DNA of 64,000 nt, taken from Apostichopus japonicus. Its lineage: Eukaryota > Echinodermata > Holothuroidea > Aspidochirotida > Stichopodidae. The translations under genes were made by a program, and so were the position numbers. This document shows positions 1 through 25,600 of this stretch, one piece after another (position 1 is the stretch's first letter; every line of letters begins with the position of its first letter). The stretch is taken from NCBI RefSeq assembly GCF_037975245.1, contig NC_092569.1, forward strand, positions 15,559,501-15,623,500. Reading direction: 5' to 3'. The notes under the pieces were generated by a model. That model was not told the origin of the DNA. It was given only the letters and a program-made list of their open reading frames with translations, and searched no databases.

Positions 1-217
1 CAGTGTCGTATTGTACATGCACATATCGCATTGTATGTGCACACATCGCATTGTATACACGTACGAATACACAGGGAATACTGTTATTTATCCGGCATCG
101 CATTGTAAATACACATATCGCATTATATGTGCACACATCGCATTGTATGTGCACACATCGCATTGTATGTATACATGCATGTACAAAATGTCGCATTGCA
201 AACTGCCTTGCAAAATC
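1..217. repeat. Degenerate 20-bp minisatellite
   Basis: A unit close to CGCATTGTATGTGCACACAT recurs about seven times with substitutions. The array is broken by an unrelated insert around 60-105. It starts at or before the window edge, so its true length is unknown. Open frames across it read repetitive YRIV/HIAL-type peptides and are not genes. Confidence 0.75.
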
Positions 218-2082
218 GACCTGTTGCCATACATACAGGATTGTAATCATGTACAGAAGTATAATTTATGAGAGAGAAAGATCAAAACCTTCAAAACGGC
301 TTCAAAAAATTTGCATACTATTAAAATTATTCCTTGGTAGCTACTGTACTGTGAAGTTGGGCGCTTCTCACAGAGATTACCGATGTTCAACACAAAGGAG
401 ATTTTGTGGTTTTAACCAGAACTATAGCTTACTGTTGTACATATCATTAACTAGGTACCTTCTTTACCCAAGTTTTGACCCCTTTTACTACAGTACAATA
501 ATAATAATAATAATAGTAAATTACATTTACATTTACAAAGCGCTTAATACAGCGTTTCAAAGCACTTTACAAAGTAGGAAAGAGACAAAGGAAACCAAGG
601 AAAAAGAAACTAAGTTGTCTCTTGAAAATACAAAGAGAGGGGGAGTCACAAACGTGAAATGGGAGTTCGTTCCAAAGAGTTCTACAACTGAGCAAAGGAA
701 AGTTTTTTTAAAACTTCCACTAAAAATTCAGCCTTTGACAACCACTCATTTGGGAAATTGGCAGTGTACTGTAGGCCTACATTAATGCTTGTACTGTGTG
801 ATTAATGCTATTCACAAATATCACCAGTTTCGGCTAAGTGTTTTCAGATACTGTACCAACTTTTGCAGGGTACAGGCTGAGTAAAATTTTATTGAATGAA
901 ATTTTTGAATCTAATTGCTTTAGTTATAAAATGTAGTAGGTTTGGTTTAAATTTGTCAGAACAAATTTTATAAACAACTTGTGTACATAAATTTTTTGTA
1001 CTGGTAAGTATACTGTTCACAATTGCAATTTGATCAAATAGCTCAGATTAGCTGCACTTATATGACGTACTGTACACAGGTTGGAAATTTGATTCAGACT
1101 TTGACGCAAGTAAGATTCTTCAAATTACAAAATGCCAGCGAAAGTTTGTTTCTATTTATTTTTAGAAAAGCTTGCACACATGTCAGTACACACAAAACTA
1201 CCTGCATCTTGAGGTTTTGCAGCCCTATGGGTTATATGCGCCATGAGAATTATATCATAGTTTGTTTGGCGCCAAAGAAAAATTGAGTAATATTATTGTT
1301 ATTATTATGATTATTATATGCTAATTCTGTTATTCGAGTTAAAACTATATGTAGAGATACAGTACAGATGGTACAGTATCATACTAAACCGTATGTAGAG
1401 GGCAGTGTGGAGAGTTGGGTATGCCAAGTTAATACAGGAACAAAAAACGTTGTACTGTTTGCACTTTTGTAACAAGGACGTTATTCCAAACGTAGAAAGA
1501 AGTAAAAGAATGGGAGAATTCCTGGATTAGCTCTGATAAAGTTACACTATTAGGCTGTCCTAGTCAGAGGGACATTGTGAACAGGATCAAAGGTCTGTGA
1601 TACCCAGTGCACATGTGACCATTGTCTAGGTTTTGCACACTTATTACTGTTGTCACTGGTCGGCCAATCGCAGCTGTTCTTTGAGCAATGAGAGCTTCTT
1701 TGGTACTGAATATGCATTACGATGCCTTTTCTCATTGTTTCAAGCAAGAGGCAGAACAGAATATATGAATGAAATCTGTCTTCAGCGGATACAGGTTTTC
1801 ATACATTCGATCATTAATTTCTTAATTAATGAAACTTTTCTTGGCAAAATTAGCTCGGTGAAACCCTCTCATTTTTTCATGGTTCGTCAGATATGCAGCT
1901 TAAACAAAGTTCCAATTTTTGAAAATGAACAGTTTTGTGTATTTCTTTTTTGAAACAAATGGAACCATGCACTTTAATATATGTACAGTATAAGACCAAT
2001 ATGCCCCCCCCCCAAAAAAAAAAAATCCAATCCAAAATGAAACTTGTACAGTACATACCATTTCTCTGTCTCTCTTTTACAG
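218..2082. other. Upstream flank of the threonine dehydrogenase gene
   Basis: No conserved coding sequence is visible. A splice acceptor (pyrimidine tract followed by AG at 2081-2082) lies 14 bases before the TDH start codon. At least one untranslated exon must therefore lie upstream, in this stretch or beyond the window. The stretch is rich in TACTGTA/TACAGTA 7-mers and has a C10-A11 run near 1987-2026. Confidence 0.5.
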
Positions 2083-2096
2083 ACAGTCGTTAGAAA

Positions 2097-15994
<13,898 letters not shown>

Positions 15995-16620
15995 ACTCTT
16001 TATTTTGCATGCCACCTCTTTTAAACAGATTTATCTTTGAAAACATGATTGCCGCAGGGGTGACTGCGGCGGTCGGTGCGACTACAAAGTATGGTTAAGT
16101 TAAAGAAAAGAATGACGATAAGGCTGGCTGTTGTGGCATCGATGAGAGAGAATCATCTCTCTTCTTGATGCTGCAGTCGTGACGGCGAGAGGAGTTAACC
16201 TTCAAGGGGATAGTCCGTTCTCTTATGGAGGCATATATTTTCATTCCACCCAGTTATTTATTGTTTGACTAATTACGTCACTCTCGATTAGGAGGTTGCC
16301 GTTTAATGTGCAGAAGGTGTGTATTGATCTTTGTAGGCGACCTACCTTTGACATAGTTCTTCCATCCAGACTGTTTCCATGGCAACAAGTCGTGCCTTTG
16401 ACTTTAAGCACTCCTCAGAAGTGCGCGGCGATAACATTGAATCTTATTCTTATTTTATTCGTCCGTTATGAAACAATATGGATTCATGGTATTTCTTTCC
16501 AAATCTTCTCTTTGTCATATTTTAATCCCGCTAAAGTTCTGACACCGAGTGTTCCATGCTCCCGAAGAGCATGCTTTTAGAGACTGTAAAAAACGCGACA
16601 CAAATTTGTTATTAAAGGTA
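15995..16620 (+). other. Probable TDH 3' untranslated region with two hairpins
   Basis: The stretch after the TAA stop contains a perfect 7-bp stem GCCGCAG/CTGCGGC with a 6-base loop (16053-16072). A longer imperfect hairpin, GCATC...GAGAGAG / CTCTCT...GATGC, spans 16136-16171. A possible ATTAAA poly(A) signal lies near 16612. The transcript end is not established. Confidence 0.35.
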
Positions 16621-19600
16621 TAAACTTTCCTGTTTTCTACAAATTGAAATATGCAAACTAGATGGGAGAGGTTGGACTAAATCGTAAATTCTACTGGTCA
16701 TTTTCTGTATTTTATGATGTGAAACACATAAAATGTTGATTTTCTTTGTAACTTTTCTCTGCCGATGCTAAGATTATCTAAGGGAGAATTTGGGGGATAT
16801 TAATGGGCTCGAATATGTGAATGAAGTCCTGAAAGGCCACAAAGTGTACTTTTTTCTAGCTAACGAAATGATCCACCAATCTGTTTGTCCAGCTAGCCCC
16901 TTCTCTTTAAATCAAACTGAGATTTAAGATTTTGTTAAGGGTTTGAGGGTGTCCATCTGTCCAGAATATGAGTGACTTTACCAAATCGAGTTATGCCTAA
17001 TGCGGCTTTGGTGTGCTCAAAATCGAGCTTGTGCTCTAAATCGAGGATATTTTAAAACTTATTTAGTGGCGTTTGATTATCTCTGTGTTGAACAAACAAA
17101 TTCTTGGCATTGGTGGTTTCGTATGCAACATCCGCCGAAAAAGAAGGATATGTCTTCAAAAGTCGGAAGAAACTGGTGGCTTTCTAAGTCATGGACTTCA
17201 GTTGAATTTTTGTTATTTGTTTGTGTGTAATTTAAAATTGTTGTAGTCGTTTGTGCTCGGACAGCCTTAAAGTCGATAAAACCGGAAGGTTTTGCAGTTA
17301 CGTCCGTATTTGTGATGTCGGTAGACACAAAATAGGTGGTAGATATGAGAGGGGCAGGGTAGAGTAGGGTAGGGTAGGGTAGATATGAGAGTGTGTAATT
17401 GTTTCAAGGACAGAGGTCCAATGAGTTTCTGAGAGGAACCCATCAAATGAACAAAGTACACACTAGTCACAAATAGGCACAAAAAGTCACAAAATGTAAA
17501 TAATGGTCACGCATGATGTGAATAGAATTCCAAGATGGTGCGATCAGAGTTTAAGCCAGAATGTGAGCAGAAGTTACTCATTTTAATAGAATTCCAACAT
17601 GGTGTCGATAGATGTGAGTAATAATTAATCAGTAGTAATTGCTGAATTGATTTTGTCTCTTGATATAAGCTTATCAATACTGTACTGTTACAAATGATAT
17701 AATTAAGTGATGGTGTAGGTTTAAACAAACAGAGACCTATATTTATGGAGGAAGATGTAAAAACAAAAGAAGAAAGAAAATCATTGTATTTAAACGTAAT
17801 ATCTTGAGATGTCATATTGTTCACAAGCTTACGAAAAATTTGTGTGTGTGTACAGTCTTTCTGTTGGAATTTGCTCTATAACTTAATATTTAATCGCCCT
17901 CTTAACTATTCCTTCCTGTTAAAAAATGAAAATATGAACAAACAAAAAATAAATAAATTAAAAAGGACTAAAAACAGAAAAAAAAGTATGTATTACTTCT
18001 CAAAACTATGAAATTGCGATGTAAAATTTTTTTTTTCGGGAAATTTTTTCTTCATATATATATACAGAAGCAGAAATATTAGAAAAGAAAGCACAAAGGG
18101 AAGTGGTTTTGTTGTCTTAACAGTGATAATGCATTTTGCTCTTAGAACACTTTTATATTGGAGTTTGGTAATAAACCTTCGGGTAGATCGCTTTTCGGAA
18201 ACTTAGTCATAGTTGCAATGCACGATAGTATAAATCGTTCAATATTCATCAACTGGAGCTGCAGGTTTTATTGTGAGAGTCGTTGTTTTATACATCACTG
18301 TTAAGAACAAAGTAGAGCATTTTAGTATGGAGTTGTGGATATTTTTTCTTTTGGTATAAAAAGTCAAAACAAAGCCACCAAGGTAAACAGTACTGAAAAA
18401 AAATCACTTTTCGGGCTCTTCAAACGATAAGTTTTTATCTGACTGTAGAACTTGTTGTAAGATTTCCAGCTTTTTCTTTGGATAATCTCCAGGTTTACAA
18501 CTTTGAAGGGTTGGCTGGTCCTTGCAGATTTCATGTCCCATTTTTTTTCGGAAAGGGCCAGATTGGGTTTCATCGCAGCTAAATTTTTGGATTGGTACAA
18601 CTGATGGTTAGAATTGTAGAAAAACAGTTTTAATGTAATATAACCAACTTGTAACTTTAATGCACATCTGAAATGCAATTTATCTTTCATATCCAGTCAG
18701 AGGTCTGATTACATTACTGGATAATTTAGTTCCTTTATATCTATGAATGTTATGTTTGTTACTATCACAGGGTTTTCGGTTCGATATTTGAATATTAACT
18801 TAAGGATCTAGTTCAAAATATGAAAAAAGACAGAAAACATTATAGGATCTAAGTTATGAAGACATTGGTTGAACCATTAAGCTCAATTCTTCTTTTACAT
18901 TTTTTTTGTCCTGAGTAGAGGATTTTTATACGAGTCTTATGAAAGTATATGTAGCAACATGTGCCTAAAGTCCAATTCAAAATGGGGGGTTTTATGCTTA
19001 TGGTTTTTATTTTTCCTATGTTACCTGCTGACTGGTTTCTGTGCATATATTGGTTGTAATATCTTGTATCGGCGCAGCTTAATTGTTATAGAACCTATAC
19101 TTGTCATCAACCTGCAGCAAAGAATATGCCTGCTGATTTTCTGTACTTTAACATCCTTCAGAATATGCCTGCCGATTTTCTATTTTCGGCCACAATCTGT
19201 AGAATATTAATACTGTCGATATGTGAGCTCATGGGGGAGTTGTGCTTAAACATCCTTTGGAATTGGAATACTTTTATACGAAGTGTCCAAGACAATATTC
19301 AAATTAAATATTTTGAGCTTAGCTTCCATTGTCAGTGTTCTACAGACTTTTGGTATCTTTCCTCACATGTAGTGTTTCTGTTAAGGCACGCAAGCAGAAA
19401 GCAGGTAACTCAAACGTTTGCAGAACTGCTCCTGGGTTGATCTATAAGAGACTCATCAGAGACACATCAGTTTCATCTTACATGGTCCGGTCTTTCATAT
19501 CCATCGTTTCGATCTCACCGTATTTATTTTGCCTCGTCTTCTTTCTTGGTTAGTAGTAGTACACCTTAGGAGTCATTCCACCGGAAAATACAGGGTTTCA

Positions 19601-20356
19601 ACCATCCATCGATGGGGTGTTAAAAATGGTAACTTCTCAGGCGAAGGGAATGAGATCGTTCCTATTATCCGAATCATTGTGCAAATCATTTAACTTTCAT
19701 TATAGACAAAAAACAAGAAAAAAGAAGATTAGTTTTAGGTGTCACTGATTTTCATTTATTTGCTCACCAGAATCGTCCATAAATTAACCATACTCTTGCT
19801 AATAATTCTAATAATAACAGTGGTGATGTGGACTGTACCATTGTGTGGTTTGAGGTCTTTAGGTTCCTGTCTAAATCAATTCAATTTTTCAGAATGCAGC
19901 ACACGGTTTGGGGCAAGTCTTCAATACCTTTAATGCCTCCAGACATTGCTTTATACATGTATGCATTGGAACTTGCTAATGTCTGCCAGCATTCACAGCT
20001 GTACTTTTAGTTGGGAGTGTGAATTGACCACCAAAGGGCATGGGGACATGACCTCTCAATCCAATCTCAGACACTGCCACCGATGCTGTCAATTTGTATT
20101 TATTATACGAAGAACCTACCTCATCGTTTGGGGGTGCCTGCGATCTAATTAAGAAGTCTATATATGATTACAATCACTTGCATTGTTGCAGAGTAAAGGA
20201 TAATTAACCAATATCCAATATGGGAAGTTTTTTTATCCCCCAAATTTTACTTTTCAAACTGTATGCCTAATCTTGTTATTCCTTATTGTATTTTTGGCCG
20301 CCGAAAATTAATCAGAGACTACTATTTCCAGTTAGATGGTGGTCTTCTTTTGAATG

Positions 20357-20358
<2 letters not shown>
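16621..20358. other. Intergenic DNA without recognisable genes
   Basis: Short tandem features only: (GGGTA)n near 17356-17382, a locally duplicated AATAGAATTCCAA.ATGGTG segment at about 17523 and 17587, and a two-copy AGAATATGCCTGC.GATTTTCT repeat at about 19122-19187. Frames here lack conserved motifs. Confidence 0.5.
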
Positions 20359-20359
<1 letters not shown>

Positions 20360-20423
<64 letters not shown>

Positions 20424-20440
20424 ATATATCCATATATATA
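20360..20440. repeat. (TA)n microsatellite
   Basis: About 60 bases of pure TA followed by TCCATATA variants. It abuts the first SINE copy. Confidence 0.95.
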
Positions 20441-20557
20441 TCCATAGCCTAGTGGTTAGGGTGTCCGCGTACAGAGCGGGAGGCCCGTGGTTCGAATCCC
20501 GGTGGAGGCTGAAAGTTTTTTCACTGTTCTTGATTTTCCAACTCATTACGATTTTCA
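20441..20557 (+). mobile_element. tRNA-derived SINE, copy 1
   Basis: The head (to about 20510) has a perfect A box TAGCCTAGTGG and a perfect B box GGTTCGAATCC. A tail of about 47 bases ends in ACGATTTTCAT and runs into ATATAT. The head folds as a cloverleaf with an ACA anticodon loop, but the T-stem has mismatches, so a working tRNA is unlikely. The sequence is nearly identical to the copy at 20814-20930. Confidence 0.8.
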
Positions 20558-20813
20558 TTTATATATATTCATTTGCCTTTGTCGTTTACCTCCATTGCAT
20601 TAACATAAAGTCTGTTCAAAGTATCTCTTTCGAGATCCGGCTTTAGGAATCACAAATGATTTTCCAGTTGGTTAGCATCATGTTTGATCTCTAGAGTAAG
20701 GCAAAATATGTCACCAAAAACAGAACTAGTATTGTTCGATACAGGTGACAAACGCCTACAGTGGAATTACGATCTTCCTTACCGGTTTCGAACCTCTGGA
20801 CATACAATCAGCG

Positions 20814-20925
20814 TCCATAGCCTAGTGGTTAGGGTGTCCGCGTACAGAGCGGGAGGCCCGTGGTTCGAATCCCGGTGGAGGCTGAAAGTTTTTTCACTGT
20901 TCTTGATTTTCCAACTCACTACGAT

Positions 20926-20930
<5 letters not shown>
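20814..20930 (+). mobile_element. tRNA-derived SINE, copy 2
   Basis: Same orientation and length as copy 1, with one visible substitution (CTCACTACG against CTCATTACG). The 3' end again merges into a (TA)n tract (to about 20955). The upstream bases GCG extend the acceptor-stem pairing with GGAGGC at the end of the head. Confidence 0.8.
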
Positions 20931-20956
<26 letters not shown>

Positions 20957-20960
<4 letters not shown>

Positions 20961-21215
20961 CATAGTACATACAGTATATAGTAAATATGTACAGTATATG
21001 GTAACTTACAGCATGTTGTTACTCCAGTTTCACGCCTGTGTGGCGATCATCAGACAACTGGATGCAAACGATCTTGTGACATTCATTCTAATTCCTAGCA
21101 CAGCTGGGTGGTCTGCTACCAATGCGCACAGGCGTGAAACTCGAGAAACAAATGCTGTAAGTTACCATGTACGTAAACTGTATTATGTACTTGCTATTTC
21201 TATGTATTGCACACT
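20957..21215. repeat. Imperfect inverted repeat, possible MITE
   Basis: GGTAACTTACAGCA with TTTCACGCCTGTG (about 21000-21043) recurs inverted as CACAGGCGTGAAA with TGCTGTAAGTTACC (about 21127-21166). Weaker similarity continues outward on both sides. The spacer is about 85 bases. No clear target duplication was identified. Confidence 0.6.
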
Positions 21216-22269
21216 CTTGCAGCATGAAGTGAACAACTGAATCTTTGTCATATATATATATGTGGTACCTGCATATGACTATCAAATATCAATGCAAAAT
21301 GGAGGTTTTAAAAAGTCTCTGGCAATTTTAATTGATTCTATAACATATGTCATATTCATTTTTAATTAACCTAATTAAGCTGGTCTGTATAGACCTTTAC
21401 AGTATATTGACATTAAACAATTTGAAAAAATCTATTATTTGTCTGGTAAAGCAAAATAACCAGCATTTAAAAAAAAAAAAAAAATTATAAGTTTTTGACC
21501 ATTTGAGAGCAAGAAGAGAGTCTTTTTATTGATAGCAACTGTATCATCCTTACTGATAAAGTGATTGGTTGACTCGGTTGGCGATCGCAAATCCAGTCTG
21601 TTTTTAATAATACTTTCTTCCATTATTGAAACACATCCAGCTGCATTAGGTCTGGGTGGAGCGTGGGAAAATGTCTGGGTTGAGAGTCGAAAGAAATGTA
21701 GAAAAGGTTCTTATTCTTGATGTTAATTCTAATTAAAGGCAGCTGGTGATATGTTGCAGCTGTACCTCAATCTCTATGTGTAATTTTTCTTGGGGAGCTA
21801 ATTAAAAGTGATATATAGTGAAGTAGGTGTAGGTCTAGATGTAGTAGTACGTATTTTAGTAATTATTTAAAGTAGTTTCTTTATTAAGTAGTTTATTATT
21901 ATTATTATTATTAGTCAGTGTTCTCTCCTGACCAGTTTATAAATTGCATGGGTTCTATATATTGGAAACATTAATAGCATGCATTTAATATATTACATAG
22001 GAATTTGTGGAACAAAGAACTAAGACGATGTTAGCCTGCATGCAAGCCTTGTCCAGTTACTGAGACAAAAATAAAATGAAACAGAAGTTGAGTCATGTTT
22101 AGGGTTTGGATCATTTAGATTGAACAATATGCTGTGATATTAGGCATGAACAATGCATAAGTGAACCCCCCCCCCTTCCCCTCTCCATTTACAATTGACA
22201 TCAGTTTAACTTTGTGGAAGTCACTGATGTAGGAATTGTTGTTGTTGATGTGGCCCCCTGTATGATATT
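21216..22269. other. Intergenic DNA left of the retrotransposon
   Basis: AT-rich with poly(A), (TTA)n and C-rich tracts. No gene is recognised. Confidence 0.5.
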
Positions 22270-22274
22270 ATAGG

Positions 22275-22570
22275 TGTTGTGAAATGGATGTAAATAATTG
22301 AATTCAGAAAGGATGTCTTTGACACGTTGCTGCAATATGTTGTCTTTCTTTATTAAACTAGATTCAACAACTGTGTAGGGTTTCTTAACATCTCCACTGA
22401 ACGTTATGTTTGAATATATGAAATGAACTGCAAGGTTGCACCGCAGCGCGGTGGTATGTCTTGCTGAAAGGCGAGCTATACAAGTAACTACAACGCATGT
22501 TAATAATAAAATATGAAAGTTAAAGTACGGAAACTTATACACGTCATAGAGGGAAAACAATTACACGACA
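22275..22570 (-). repeat. 3' LTR of the BEL/Pao element
   Basis: 296 bp, base-for-base the same as 28074-28369. In element orientation it carries TTTAATAAAGAAAG, which provides an AATAAA poly(A) signal. Confidence 0.95.
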
Positions 22571-22684
22571 TCCCATCCCCCCAAAAGTGACGGAATGTCA
22601 CTAGTAAAAACAAAATTAAAGAGTAAGCAGGTTATGAATACTAAACAATATAGAAAAAAAAGTAGCAACTATACACTACACATT

Positions 22685-25600
22685 TTACTGCATCTCAGAT
22701 CGCTCAGAGTTTTTCAATAAGAGAATAAGCTTTGTCACTGGTCTTTTAGCGATTTTGCCGTCAGCAAATCTTACGTCAACTACTCTCACGAGGTCGTCTT
22801 TCCCTGGGTAGAGCTTTACGACTTCCGACATTTTCCAGGTACCACGCCTCTTGTCCTCACCAATAACGAGCACAATGTCTTTCTCTTCAAGGTTTTCGCC
22901 CGACTTTTGCCACTTCTGGCGCGGTGAAAGCTTGTGGGTGCACTCCATCCATCTTCGCCAAAACGCATCTACCATAGCAATACAAATCTCTCTGCGTTTC
23001 CGTGGATTCGTCTTATATTCCTCACAGGGTACCTCAGGACAAGGCAAGTCACCTCTTCCAATCAAGAAGTGATTCGGAGTCAAAGGTGGATGGTCCAATG
23101 GAGATGACGATTTGGCCGTCAAAGGTCGACTATTGATGAGACCAGATATCTGGCAGAAGACGGTCTCCCACTCGACGAATGTCAGACGATCTGCCTTCAC
23201 GAGATGCCTCATTCCCTTCTTGACCTCCTGAACCATTCTTTCGACAGCTCCCTGGTGATGTGGCCCTCCTGGTGGACCGAACTTCCACTGAGTATTGTAG
23301 CGTTGACAATATTCCCTCACCTGAGTCTGTTCCAACTTCAAATTTAACTCATTTATGGTGTTGTCAGCCCCCCTGAAGCAGGTAGCATTATCACTAATCA
23401 ACAACGAGGGTGACCCTCTGATGCTAATAAATCGTTCAAGAGCCTGGAGAAACGCTTGCGTTGACAAATCTTGAACGCAAGTTAGGTGCACAGCTCTGGT
23501 TACTGTACATGTAAACACAGCACAATAGCCCTTTGTTGTGGTGTTTCGGCTCAGCTTCACATTGACCGGTCCCAGATAGTCAACGAGCGTAGTCTGGAAC
23601 GGGGGCGAGCAAGGCCTGACTCTAAACTCTGGCAAGTCAGCCATCTTTTGTTGAAGTGGTTTGCCTCTGACCTTCTTACATGTAACGCACTCGTGTACTA
23701 TACGCCTTGAGAGGTTCACATCCCCGACAATCCAGTACCTCTTCCTAACCTCTGCGGCAGTTCCCAAGTGTCCTCCATGAAGAGCATGCGCATGTCTGTC
23801 ACGCACGATCAACAAGCTGATGTGGCCTTTTCTAGGTAGAAGGTACGGATGTCGAACATCATAGGACAGTGGTGCCCTGTCAATCCGTCCACCAACTCGA
23901 AAAACTTGGTCATCTTCGTCAAAAAATGGGTCTAACTTCATGACATTGGAATCCTGGAAATCAATCTCTCTTTGTGCCTGTCGTATCCAATACAACTCCG
24001 CTTCTTTGATAAGCTTTGACGAAGGCCACTTTGAAATTTGCCTGGTGAGTTGCTTCATCCATTGTTTCTTGGGCAGTTCTCTGACAGAGAATACTCTAGC
24101 TGTGACCATCTTAAGCCTAGGCCAGCTGGAAAAATTGGTTGGGTTGACAATGGGCGAAGGCTTGGATGCAGCAGTGACTCTGAGTGACAGTACTTTTGCA
24201 TTCCGGACATGAAATCTCTTCTGCTCTTCATCTGCTGGGTCTACCGGTACATTCGTTGGTGTTTGTGGCCATGATGCCGGTGGCAGTCTCAGATACTCAG
24301 GCCCTTCAATTACTTTCTTCATTTCAATAGCCTTTCCTCCTCTTGAGACCAGATCAATGACGTTCTGGTCTGATGACACATGTCTAATATCTTTGATGGG
24401 GTCAAACTCTGTAGTTATCTCCCCCACACGGTATGCAACATAAGACCGGAAGGCTTTGGATTGCCCTCTTAACCAACTAATGGCAGTCATGCTATCAGTC
24501 CAGATCTTCCAATAGGCTATGTTGTACCGCAAGGCGTTCTTTACAGTGAGCATCAGCCTCGATAACAGCAGGATTGCCTGAAGCTCCTTGCGAGGTATAC
24601 TCGTCTGCTTCAACGGTGTCAGTCTGGCTCGTGCACAAACAAATGACAGATGAGCCTCCGAATCCTCAGGGCGCGACCATCTCAACCAAATGCCGATACC
24701 CATAGCATCCTCGGACGCGTCACTCGCACCGTGTAGAGACACTTCGGGCAATGGTCTCACTCCAATATATGCCTCCGGTATCATACACCTTCGAATTTCG
24801 ATGGTGTCCACCTCCTCAAGGTCTTTATTGATCTCATTCAGCATGGCACAGAGTTCCCCCTTTTGGTTTAGAGGGGTATCCCAATCGATGTTGAGCTGCC
24901 ATAATTTCTGTAGCAGAATTTTGGGTCGAACGAGAAGCCCAGACAACATGCCGAAAACATCGTAATATGATGCAGTCTGTGCTAGCACACTACGTTTGGT
25001 GGGAACGATGTTTGGATGAAGTTTCACTTCTTTGACCTTCAAGGTGTCCTTTGTCAGATCCCACTTGGTCCCTAACGCGGTGGCAATTCTGAGATCCTCC
25101 GTTTTGTCACATACTTCTTGTACATTAGATTGCCATTTCCTTATGGCAAAGTTGCCCTCTTTAAGCGTCTCAATGAGTTTGGACTTAAGTTCTAGGGCTT
25201 CTTTTGTGTCACCGACGGACTCGTTCAAGTCGTCCATATAAAACTGATCAGTGACAACTCTCATCATTCGCTCATCCTCTGGAGCATGCTCGGCCACTAC
25301 ATGTCTCATGGTCACAATGGCGGCAGTTGGAGACGGTTTGTCCCCAAAGGTGACAGTTGTTAACTCATACACTTGTATAGGGTGACTTGGGTGCTCACGA
25401 AACACAAACCTATGAAAACGTGCATCGTCCACCTTTAGTTTGATTGCTTGGAACATCTTGCTAATGTCTGCGATGATTCCTACCTCGTTTTCTCGGAATC
25501 GCAACGCAACATCAAACAGATCTGAGTTGATATTTTCACCCTTCAAGAGGTAATCATTCAGTGAACAACCCTGGTACCTAGCCTTTGCGTCGTACACAAC

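Noticed and set aside
3-785. Open frame of 260 codons on the plus strand
   Set aside because: It begins by reading through the 20-bp minisatellite and continues through simple-sequence DNA (TAA runs, AAG-rich tract). No conserved motif is seen.
18364-18690. Minus-strand frame of 108 codons
   Set aside because: Lys/Phe-rich composition typical of AT-rich intergenic DNA, with no splice context or recognisable motif.
20441-20510. True tRNA genes at the two SINE copies
   Set aside because: The promoter boxes are perfect, but the T-stem is mismatched, the anticodon would be ACA, and both copies carry the same non-tRNA tail.
20263-20646. Frames encoding poly-(IY) across 20.3-21.0 kb and 9.6-9.9 kb
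   Set aside because: They translate (TA)n microsatellites and tRNA-like SINE sequence.
22201-22560. Minus-strand frame of 119 codons with a hydrophobic start, repeated at 28006-28359
   Set aside because: Both copies lie in the LTRs and diverge exactly where the LTR ends, so the frame is a by-product of LTR sequence rather than an envelope or host gene.
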